Source: Cinnamomum chago | Taxonomy: Eukaryota; Streptophyta; Magnoliopsida; Laurales; Lauraceae | Direction of reading: 5' to 3' | Assembly (NCBI GenBank): GCA_038049695.1 | Contig: CP142451.1 | Location: 6,322,001-6,386,000, forward strand | DNA length: 64,000 nt | The notes under the pieces: generated by a model | Told to the model about the DNA's origin: nothing | Seen by the model: the letters and a program-made list of their open reading frames with translations, nothing else | Database searches by the model: none | Part shown: in pieces, positions 48,851 through 59,700 of the stretch | How the letters are laid out: the number at the start of each line of letters is the position of its first letter | Position numbering within the stretch: the stretch's first letter is position 1 | Translations under genes and position numbers: made by a program

Positions 48851-49319
48851 TCAGTGCAATTATAAAAGAGGTGTTTTGCAGAGAAGATATGAGGCCTACT
48901 TGAAAGCGCAAGGTCATGTGTCTTTAACACTCCTTTGCCATTGCCGCTGATGAGACAACAATGGTTGGGACCTCACCTAGTTTTAGGAAGATGATTGGGC
49001 CAAATTTTTGTGAAAGCCGCTGGAGGGAGAGATGAGGCATGTTCCCCAGCTGATGAAGGTTGCCTATAATAGGCAGCTTTGATGGGCCTGGAGGGAGTTT
49101 AGGTGGTCTTCTTCTTGTGCCATTGCTTTTGCTTTCATTTGTCTTCTCCTTTGAGGATTGCCTTAGTAAGATCACAACAAGAGTAGATGCAAGGAGTAAG
49201 GAAACTAGGATGGTTTGGAGGGGTGGTGTTGTTTCCCTTAGCAATTGCAAGAAATCCATTGCAGTCTCCACATAAGCACCACTCCCTTGTCTATAGATAG
49301 ACTGAGCCACTGAGTTTAT

Positions 49320-50160
49320 AGAAGGGCAGGATGGTGAAGGTTGCCATTCTGAAACTGTCTTTTGTTATTTTCTATTTTTTCATATTCTTGATCTTCAGTA
49401 GCCAGTTTTTTCAAAAGTACCTCAAACATAAGCCATCACTGCTAGTGCCTTGTTGGTTAAAGGACTTTTCAATGGATTCATCATCATTCTAAGAATGAGT
49501 TTGGGTGAATTAAGTACTTTTTTTCATCTTAATATATTTTATTTTTACTGATAAAAATCATTTAAGAGGATTAATACTGATTTAGGCCTTGATTAAACTA
49601 ACAATTTTGTAATGGAAAAAGTAACCAATTCGGTAATTCAGTGTTTACATTGACTTTCTTTACTTTCTTGGGTTTACGTCATACTTGTCATTCAACATGT
49701 CAATCCAGCCCCGGCTCAACCCAATCCAACTAATTGCACTATGATCTACTATCCCAGCCTAAAAAGTTAGTGTTCAAGTTGACTCTTTAGCTACTAGGCT
49801 GGCTTCAAGTTGAAATTCCCAACTCAATTGAAACTTCATTGGGTTCAGTTTGAACCATATTATCTATAATTATCAACCTTTTCTGAATGGGACCATTGCC
49901 AACCCCATGGTAAGAGATGAACAGGACAAATATGTCAATGCGAAAACAGGTTGAAGTGGGCTTTAGTAGAAAGGGTATTGTGCATTAGCCATATATAAAA
50001 TGGTCAAATCTAGCCATCTAATTTGCGGTTATGAATGTGATCTATTCACTAAGTTTTTATTTTAATTAATCGACCATTTCTTATTATTGGATCAAATGGT
50101 CCGAGCAGATCGTATCATTTGATCATTCTTTTCAAGCCAATTCAGAATCAACAATGCTAC
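49320..50160. other. Upstream of the P450 pseudogene; nothing definite
   Basis: This should contain the former promoter of the minus-strand P450. AT-rich; no clear TATA box, repeat boundary or other gene can be supported. Confidence 0.4.
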
Positions 50161-50262
50161 CTGGACAAACTCCTGGACCGGACCATGGCCCGGTCCCCAG
50201 GAGGACTGCAGGATCCCACTCCTGGGGACCGGGCCATGGTCCGGTCCCAGGAGTTTGTCCAG
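50161..50262. repeat. Near-perfect 43-bp inverted repeat (hairpin)
   Basis: The left arm 50161-50203 and right arm 50219-50262 are inverted copies of 43 and 44 bp, differing by one inserted base, around a 15-base loop. The arms start 'ctggacaaactcctgg' and are GC-rich in an AT-rich setting. Transcribed from either strand it would fold into a long stem. No target duplication is evident. It may be a very small hairpin transposon or a small-RNA precursor-like locus; the sequence alone does not decide. Confidence 0.9.
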
Positions 50263-51001
50263 ATGGACTTACTCATTCAGAATATGATTCGCTGAATCCC
50301 ATTGCCCAGTGGAGGAGATTTTGTTGCATTAATTGCTTCTTGGTAGGCTTAAAATTAAAATTATCTAAACATTCTCTGGTCAATTATTAGTTGTACAATA
50401 GTATCTTTAACCACGTGCTTGACATTTTAGGAAAGAATAGTCCGAAGATAAAACTGATAAAGGCAGCTTGGTGAGTGAATGTTCATAGTAAGTGGGCAAC
50501 TGTGGACCAGATCCAAACCCAATCTGGTTATCACTGGACCAAAAGATGACAACTGGAACATTGAATTGATAGTAGGTTAGGTTTGGTCGGCAGGTTGGGT
50601 TAAGTTATGAATTGCTACCAACTAATAAGTTAAAAACCTATGTCAGACCCACTTGGATTCATGTCAATAAGGGGGGACTGTATTTTGGAAGCAGACCCAG
50701 TTTGGCTTGTCAAAATTTTCTTTTCCTTCCAATTGCTTGTATGATGCCAAGTCCACCTGGTAAGCAGAGGAACAATTGATATTGGAACATTACAATGGAA
50801 TATGGAGAGATAAATGACACACTAATACAGTACAGACACTAACATTTTCTTGGATAAAGTAAGCAGCCAGTCAGGCAAATGAATTAAAGGGGGTCAAAGG
50901 GACTATTGGAAGAGACCGTCATTTATATTCATTCATATATGACACTAATTAGAGATAACAAGGGGTTTGGATTCGTCATATATTATATTCATTTTAAAAA
51001 A

Positions 51002-51205
51002 TTTTTTTTTTTTTGGCGAACGGATGTTTCTAACCCTTTGGGCTGGACTATTCCCTCTAGGCTAGAGAGAAGCTGGGTAAAACCCCTGTGGCCCCTAGGT
51101 GGTAGCACAAGTTGACTGAATCTTTGGTTTCTGAAGAGGGGGGAACCGGGGGTCGATACCAAGACCTTTAGCTCCAGAAGAGGGAGCAGCCATAGTCCTG
51201 ACCAG
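51002..51205 (-). mobile_element. 5'-truncated SINE, same family as 2564-2800
   Basis: On the minus strand it carries the body of the 2564-2800 element, including 'cttgtgctaccacctagggg' and the 'ggaatagtccagcc' block, and ends in an A-run (T-run 51002-51014 on the plus strand). The tRNA-like box A end is missing; homology stops at 'ctggtcaggac'. No clear target duplication. It is more diverged than the first copy. Confidence 0.8.
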
Positions 51206-51522
51206 CATACAATACTATTTTACCCACACTTAAATTATTCAAATGGTTAGAAAGTCTAGCAATGAGGTGGACCCTGCTTCGAATCGTTTGGAGCCTTATC
51301 TAATAAATAGTGCTAGTGGGGTGGTGTTGTGTAGCCCGGGTTTCATTGGCGGGTTTCATGTCTTAAAAAAAATCTAGGTGCGTCATTCAGGCATAAGTTT
51401 GGGCCTGGGCCTTTGATTTAAATCATGTATGGATAAGATACTTGAAGAAACCTAGACCCGAGTCAGGTATGGGTTGAAGTCCAGGTCCCCACCTGACCCA
51501 TACCCATTTCTCATATATAGTA

Positions 51523-51552
51523 CTAGCGAAAGTCCCCCGTGCTGAGCACGGG
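51523..51552 (-). mobile_element. Candidate Helitron 3' terminus
   Basis: Read on the minus strand the sequence is a hairpin CCCGTGC-TCA-GCACGGG, then about 9 bases, then CTAGT, with host T after. This is the layout of plant Helitron 3' ends (short hairpin 10-12 bases before CTRR, insertion between A and T). The element would extend to higher coordinates. I could not find its 5' TC end with confidence, and no Rep/helicase is in the window, so it would be non-autonomous. Confidence 0.55.
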
Positions 51553-53778
51553 CAATGTAATCAATGGTAGTTATAATGTAAAGGTCTAAAATATAAAAAA
51601 TCAAAATAAATAGTTTAGAGTGTAATCCTAATAAAAATAAATCAATGAGTTATTTATTAGAGATTTTGGAGAAGAGGAAAGGGCTTGTCGCGTTTAAAGA
51701 TGAGAAATGTAGAGACGTGAATAGAAACACAGAGAGAAGAGGAAAGCGTTTCTATAACATTGGATTAGTAAAAAAAATTGTTATTAATAGGGCTAATATT
51801 AGTAGGAGGATTAATGAGTGATATTAGTAGGAGTTCAACATGAGAAGAGTCAAAATCAAATTTGAAATTGATAGTGAAATTGGAAATCGAATCCACTTCG
51901 CTTCATATATAATAATTGAACCGAAGGAAATGTCAGTGCAGCCCACTACTAGGGGTGTTTACGGGATAAACCGGCTTAACCCAACAAGAGTTAGATTTTA
52001 TGTAGGGTGTTTGGATAAAAGAAGAACATGATGTTATCAAATCTAAATATCGTAAGATTTTATTATCACATAATAAAATAGTGTCATATTATAATATTGT
52101 GTCACTTATGGTGTTTAGCAATTTCTAAAAATTTCAATATACCTTGAAGCGTTTGGCAATTCATGAAGTTTTCACCGGATGATGCACTGAAATAAGAAAT
52201 GAATAGAAAAAACGAGATGATTGACTCAATGGGAACCCACTAACTAATAGTCATACTAGAGTGATTTAGTATTGGTAACCATGGTAGGGCCCATATAATT
52301 AAAAATTCATTAGACTGAATATTAGAAACCACGAGCAATGTATTTTAATCAATGTAGGTCCACCAAATGTTAATAACCATAACGTAATATATCCAATGGT
52401 GATTATAGTAGAGAGCCCTATCGAGTGTTAAAATCATTGAAGAATCCATTTATTAAAAATTAATGTGGGACCCATTTGATGTTAATAGTCATATTAAGCA
52501 AGCTAATTATAGTAATCACTAGGGGGCTATTAATGTTGGTAATCATGGTAGAAATTGCCTAATGTAATATTTGTAAGACCCACCTAATATTAGTAATCAA
52601 TAAATAAACTATGTAATTATGATAGAGCTACAGGACCCGCATAAAATTTCTAAATACTAAAGGGTCCATCTAAGATTAAGAGTCATAGTAGGATTCTAAT
52701 ATAAACCATCAATATTAAAAAACATGTAGCGGGCCACCATGGTTGTAGTTTCTCATAAATTTCCACGCTTGTTTGCAAATACATTTGACCTCTTGACCCT
52801 TGGTTAATTTTCTTAATAAAAAATTATTTTATATAACATATATTTAAATATTTTAATATGAAGGTTTGTGTAAGAAAGTGAGATATTATAGGATACTTCT
52901 AGGATGTCTACCAAAAAAGTCCCATTAAATAGGGTAACCACGGTTGATGACCTTAAACTTTTATAATGACGATCAAGGCCTCCATCCCAAATCATCTCTT
53001 ATTTTTTCTGTTTTACCCTTTATTTGTTAATGTCAGCATAATCATATTCTCTATTCCCAAGAATCGGTCTCTTCACCCAAACCGACAGAAACTAAAGTTT
53101 CTTATTTTATCATGAGTAGTATTTATTGACATCAACAAAACATTTGTCGATATCAACATAAACTTTTATCTCCGTCAATAGAAATGTCCAGTTAGCACAG
53201 TCAAGTGACCTCTGTACAAGTTAAACATTTATACATAGAATTTGTTAGAAGCTTTATTGACATTAACATAAACTTTTGTCGACATCGACTAAAATGCCCA
53301 ATTAGCACAATCAAGTGACCCTTGTGCACAATACATTTTAAACATTTATACATAGAATTTATGGACATCGACAGAAGAAACATCGACATCAACATAAAAT
53401 AATCTTAACCTGGAATTATTGTTATGTTGACATCAACAAAGAAATGGCAAGATGGGAAAAATAGAGAAAATTTGGACGGGAGGTCCTTGACTATTATTAT
53501 AAAAATTTCGAATCCTCAATTGTGTTTACCTGGTTAAGGGGATTTTTTTATATATGTTCTAAGTTATCCGAATACCTAGGTGAGTAGAAACCAGGAGTTA
53601 ATATAGCAAAATCAAATGTATGTTTTCAAAACACCCCCCTCTTTGCTAAAATATCACATCATTATATCACTCTTATTTGGTTCTCCACAAACCAAACAGA
53701 GTACAAAACATCTGGCTAAAGCCCCAATTCCCAATAAATTCAGAGAACTCTCTCTCATTTCATTTCTGACATTCACGA
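51553..53778. other. Intergenic, AT-rich; region upstream of the TELO2-like gene
   Basis: Part of this may belong to the candidate Helitron ending at 51523. No coding sequence is supported. The last few hundred bases should hold the promoter and 5' UTR of the gene starting at 53779; no TATA box is certain. Confidence 0.4.
53140..53375 (+). repeat. ~115-bp tandem duplication
   Basis: Two imperfect direct copies share 'caacataaacttt', 'cacagtcaagtgacc' or its variant, and 'aaacatttatacatagaatt'. They lie about 400-600 bp upstream of the TELO2-like start codon. No function is evident. Confidence 0.7.
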
Positions 53779-56700
53779 ATGGAAAAAGAAGGTGAAATGG
53801 AAAACCCTAGCATCATCAGCAGCAACAGAGAAGAAAGAGACCTCGACGCGGAAATCCTCGAAAAAGTAGGGGAAGTAATCTCAGCCATTGATGCTGCCAA
53901 CCATGTTGATCAAGTCATCTGCGCTCTCCATTCCCTCTCACTTCTCCTCTTCCCATCGACTCCTCTCTCTTCTCAGGTCCCTACTAATCTCCTCATCTTT
54001 CTCTTACCCCCCCTTTTTTTTTCTTTGTAACGTTTTCGCTTGAAATCTGATGATTGATGTCTTTGAATTGCAGGCAGTATCGGTGACCGATACCGCGACC
54101 AGGTGCGTAAAAATCCATTCTTTCTTCTTGTAGAATTCAATATGAATCATGGGTTTTTAAGAATTGTATATGTTCTGTTAATATTATGTCATGTTAGAAA
54201 CAATTGTATATGTCATGTTAGAAAGAATGATTCTGTAGTTTGATTGAAACACTTTTTTGGTTGAATAAGTATTACAAGTGTTTGTTAATTCTGTGCATTG
54301 GGGTTCCAATCTCTAATGTTTTTCAGGTCCTCAATGCCATGGTTCCCAGCTAGGCTGAAAGGAATGATTGGAAGCATGCTTTTTTATCGCGGGTCTGCGT
54401 TTCCAGCCCTTGCAAGGGCTTTGCTATACAGTAAGTGGGCTATGATGCATTTGTGTTTTCGCTGCGTCCCATGGTTTGATCTATCAATGCCACATTCTTT
54501 GCCTAAAGACTTGTACTTTTTTGAAAATAAGCTAAAGGTTTTATAGTATTTTGAGAATTTCCTTTATATTGATTTATAACATTATCATTATTCATTGCCA
54601 TGTCAAGAGAAAAAGAGCGTTCATGTGTAAGTTGCTCATATTAACTATGGCTGTATGTGCTGATGTTGCTTCGAATTGGCTCGCTTGTTTCCCATTTTCA
54701 GTGCGGACACATGTTTATGATTCTTTCTTTGTTAATGGACCTTCAAGTGAAACTGTTCAGGCTCTAGTTCCTGTTCTACAGCACAGTGTAACTATGGAAG
54801 ATGTTGATTTCAATTCTGTCTGCTCAAATGCCGAAAGGTATTTGGCTAGTACTACTATTTTTTAAGCCACCCACCCTGAGATAGCATGATATTGACAATA
54901 TTTAGTGACTTGTTAGTGGTAATGGTATTAGGTCATGGTTGTTAGTAGTGATGTGTTTGCAGACTGACTATTAATGATTGTAACTGGTGAACAGTTTGGA
55001 CTGGATTATGGTTTGCTACATATGCGTGCAAAGGATTGTGCGTGGGTGCTTGCGTGCATTAAGTGTGGTACTCAAGTCAGGTAGGACTCAATCTGAATCT
55101 GACCTGTCTAATATAAAATCAAACTTAGCCCAGAACCGGCACCATTCTCAACTTGACATCCTCCTTAGTCCTTACCCACTCTTAGCATAGAACCTGAGCT
55201 TCACCTTATATAATCCATGGTTCAAAATTGGGGTAGGGCTCAACCTAAACCCAACCCGCCTAGTATACAATAAACCCGATCCTGAACCCAACACGATTCT
55301 CAACTTGACATCATCAAGACAAATCATGCTCCACTCCAAATCTTATAATCTGAACCTGATCTAATATATCCGTTTATTTAAAATTGGGTCAGGTTATGTT
55401 GGGTTAGTAGTTAATTCATTTTTTTTTTTTTTTTTGAATGGTAACTTTGTTGATAGCTCATCATCATCATCAAAGCCTTGTCCCAACTTTGTTAGGGTCG
55501 GCTACATGAATTCTATTTCTCCATTCCGATCTATCTTGAGCCAAATCCTCAGATAAATCGCACTTCAAATCTATTTTTACTACCTATGGCAACGTTTTGT
55601 TGATAGCTACCATTGGAAAAAAAAATCACTGATACCTAAGAAGATAGGCAGATGTACAGTGTAAGAGATATATACTGATTAGTTACCGGCCCAGATTAAT
55701 ATTCCCGAAACAAGAACAAGAGAAGCATCAACCAAAAGAGCAGACAAAGAAGCCTAGAATTTATATAGATGCAGTGGTATAAGTGGTTCCATGCAATAGT
55801 TTTATATGATATAATATAAATGTCTATGTCTAATATACTCAATCCGCTCCAAATCCAATCCTTAGTTGTTTAGCTATGATGTTAGCAAACAAGTTTTGCA
55901 CTGCCCGATCTTGGCACAAGGTTGATTTTAATTTTTTTTTGGTAAAGAGAAAAAAAAAGGAATGATGCTAAACGAGCCCGTAGTATCTGGCCAGAAATAC
56001 TCTACAGGCAACCCTGAGGCCTAAACAGCCCAATGGAGAGATGTGAAACTGAAAGATGTACTCTTTGTTTTCAACTGTTTCCTCCAGGCTCCACATGTTG
56101 ATTTACGATCTTGCTAACCAACAGGAGATTTTCCAGTAGCAAGAAGCATCCAATATAAAAGGGCTAGAGAAGTTGGCGTTGAATTCAGAAAGGCAATGTG
56201 AAAATTGATGGTCTTATCAAATGAACATGTTCTACGGCATTCTTCTTTGAAAGGAAGTACATAGTTGACTGAAAACTTCCCAGTTAAAAGACTGAAAACT
56301 GATAGTCTGATCAAATTAACATGTTCTATGACGTTCTTCTTTGAAATGAAGTCCATAGTTGATTGAACCCTTCAAGAAGTTGTTCAACTATTGTTCACCA
56401 AAGAAGGAAAAGAGACAGAACAAAAGAGGTCCTAATCCAATGTGAAGGGAAGTGTTAAGATGCATAGTGGACTTGTGTGCAATTCTGGGAATATTACGAA
56501 CAACTTTGTAAATAGATAAAAGCAGGGAAGTTCGGTTCATATTAAACATATAATAAAAAGTATATCTAGGACTAGGAGGTGTCCTGGAGCCCCAAGCAAC
56601 ACCTCCATTTGCTTTGTTTTATTTACTAGGGCTTGTGGCTAAAACCCTAGAAAGTTAAATTTAACTAGAAGCACATTTATGACTTCTGAGGACAAGTTTT

Positions 56701-59700
56701 CTCTGAACATGCAGAGTTTATGCAAAAAAACTTTTTGAAGGAAGTGAAAACTGAAAAAAGGGGCATTAAAGATCCAGTTACCAGTACTTTGATTTTCCCA
56801 TTTTCATAGGCTATTTATTGGAACATGTGAGACCACTATCCGCCTAGGTAATCCCTTGAGGCAAGACCAGGTCAAGTGATCCTGTGAGTTAAGAAAGAGG
56901 AATCCGCAGGGGTAAGGGTGGAGTGCTTCGGTTAGCACCGTGAGGCTTTGTCCAAGTCCCACATCGGAAATATCTAAATACTGACCCTGGGCTTATAAGC
57001 CAAACTCCGTCTTAACTCAACATGTCGCGTTTTAAAACCTTGCGGCCCCTGAAACCGTACGAACTCTGGAGTTAAGCATGCTTGGACGGGAACAGTACTA
57101 GGATGAGTGACCTCTTGAGAAGTCCTCGCGCCCACACGTGAGCCAAAGCGGACAATTTCATGTTGAGTCGGGCGGGGCTGTGACAGAACACCACAAAACA
57201 GGTATTAGTAGATAACCTATGATTTATTTATGCAATCAGTGCAATCCTTAAGAAATTCTGACTAGAATTGGGCAGCATACTGCTGAGTTTAGAAAATTAT
57301 GAGGCTTGTCACTGTGTGCATATAATATAAATGGCTTGTCACCATTATCACCATTACTACCATCATCGATATCTTCATCATCATCACAGTTGTCGTTGGC
57401 TATGATTGAGGTCAACAGCAGGATAATTGGCTTGTATTAAAACCTAATGAACAGTGGTGACTCGATTAGGATTTCTTTTCATTTTGAAAACTATATATGT
57501 AATTTTTTTCCTTAGTGTTTCCCTTGCCTCCAAGATTTACATTTGGATGTGATTTGGAGTTTGGACTAAACTGAGGCGCAAACAATAAACGTACGACATG
57601 TGATTGTTTAATTCCTTTTCTTTCCACTGCATTCTTCACAAGCTCTAGATGCTTTTTAATAAGGTCCATCTTCACCCCTTAGTCCATAGTCAAAGCTGGT
57701 AACTTGCAATATGCATGTGCCCTAGTGGATCCAATCGTAGTTAGCTTTTGCAGAAAAAATGGTTTTGCAGCTGTCACTCTTTACTGGTGAGCGCGGTCAC
57801 AACCCATGTTTGGATCTTGCAAATGAGGACTTATGCCTGTTCTTATATAAGTGAGCCATCCAATCATGTAGATCCTCACCTCGTTTGTGAGGCCCAGACA
57901 CTGCATCATAGGGCAAAGGCACCAAGGATGAAAATAGCGGTAGCTACGCCCGCCGCTAAAACGCTACGAAGCAGGCGCTACGTAGCGTAGCGATGCGTTT
58001 TGAACAAAAACGTGCAAAAATTCTAAAAAAATCATAGAAAATCCAGAATATTGGAAAATGATAGAAAATGTAATTTTTTTTGCAAAAGTAACTGAGATAA
58101 GAGGGCGTAGCGGTCCCTTCATTGTACGAGGTCCTGTATCGTTGTATGAATAGAAAATAGTAGGAATAATCATTTTTTTCACATGTATCCATGTTTGTAA
58201 TCAAACAATGTCATCAAAATATTATCACCATCATTGCTTAGAATATAACATTTCTGAGTTGTATTTTGAAATGTATATATATATTTTAAAATTTTCTATT
58301 AAAGAAAAATTTGATCAGGGCCCTATTTCCTATCAGAATAAAATTAATTTGGGCCATTGTGTCCTATTAGAGCATAATTTGCTTAGAGTCCTATTTCCTA
58401 TTAAAATGAAATTTGGTTGAGCCCTATTTCCTATTAGAGAAAATTTTGCTAGAGCCTATCTTCAATTAGTGTGAAATTGGCCATGGCCCTATTTCCGGTT
58501 AGAGGGAAATTTGATTGGTCTCTGTGTCTAATTAGAGTAGAATTTTGCTAAGCCCCTAATTTTTATTTATTTGGCTAAGCCATGATTTTTTTTATTTTAA
58601 TATTTAGGACCCATTGTGGAGCCCACCAATGGTAATAACATTGGGTGCATCAGCTTTAGTTTTTTCTGAGGGCCAATTGAGTTTTATTTATAACTTAGAT
58701 AAGGTGAGCCACTGTGGGCCATTTAATCTTTAGTTACACCTTTCAAAAGTAGAGCCCATTGTGGGCCCATTTTTATTTACCCTACTAGCTAAATAAAGAA
58801 GGGACTGAAAGAGGCTTTGTTGCCCTACTTCCTTCTCCCGAAACAGAAGGATCGAGAAAACAGGAAGAAAGAAAAGAAGAAGAGGGGAAGGAAAAGAGAA
58901 GAAAGAAAAGAAGAAGAAGAAGAGGAGGAGGAGGAGAAAAGAGGTGCTGCGCTGCCGCTGCTCCTGTTGTGCTGCAGCTGCTGCTGTTGTGCTGCCGCTG
59001 CTGCTCCCGTGCCGCCGCTGCTCCTGCTGCTTTGCTTCCAGTTCCAGGTATGTTTCTCCATCTACTGTCTTTTTTTTTTATTTTTTTTCATTTCATCATC
59101 TTCAGGTCAAACAGAGTTTTCCCTTTTTTTTTTTTTTTTTTTTAACATTTCAGTTTTGCATGCTACTAAGGAAGAAGAAACAGGTTGGTATTTTCCCTTT
59201 CTTTCATTGCTTTTTTTTTCTACAACAATGTCCAATCTCTCTGGGTCTCTCTGTTTTTTTTTTTCTTTTTTGGGCAGACGAGTCGTAGCGGGCGCCACGA
59301 AACGTGGCGGCCTGTATCGGCCGCTACGCATGTGTAGCGGCCGCTACGGGCGCCACGGGGTGTGATACCCGATAAATCTTATGTAGCGTGGCGGGCTTGG
59401 CCGCCACGGCCGATATACGTAGCGGCCGATATTTCCATCCATGAAAGGCACACCATTGGCAAAATATGGACATTCGATATGATATGAATACATTGTCAAT
59501 ATTGAAGTATCTGGGTCGTTGCCTCTTGTTACACCCCATACTCAAGAAGCAAGCTCAGTCCCTAGCCGGCTATGACCGATCAATTGCATTAAATTTAGCA
59601 TGCTTCATAGATAATCAACCACCCAAATCGAATTAGAGTGAGCCCATTCATTATGTACGAGGCTTTCCATTTTGGGTATACATCAACGTAAGTGTATAAA

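Larger units (their letters stand above)
45931..49259 (-). pseudogene. Cytochrome P450 (CYP71-type) exon 1, split by a solo LTR
   Basis: Exon 1 is in two parts: 49259-48851 and 46468-45931. The start is the ATG at 49259 (MDFLQLLRE). An N-terminal membrane anchor follows ([17 protein letters not shown]), then the proline-rich hinge [18 protein letters not shown] typical of microsomal plant P450s, RLSQKFGPI, and later KICILELLSARRVQSYGF and MTLTMDNIIAVIL-type sequence (here PLTMDNIIAVIL). A solo LTR interrupts it between FYNCTD and IVFSPYG; the target duplication is tcggt/tcagt. One base is missing after KEC, creating a stop, and about 8 bases are missing after YGAY, where WR(Q/H)-type residues are expected. 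The exon ends at a GTTAGTAAG donor near 45928. Exon 2 with the heme site is not present. Such enzymes oxidise specialised metabolites; this copy cannot. Confidence 0.9.

Noticed and set aside
57060-57130. 5S rRNA gene
   Set aside because: Only the second part matches, with substitutions, and it sits inside an LTR-like unit with TG/CA ends; Cassandra-type LTR is a better reading.
58817-59365. 182-residue open frame rich in cysteine and alanine
   Set aside because: It is created by a GA tract, a GCTGCT tract and T runs inside a hAT element; low complexity, no domain.
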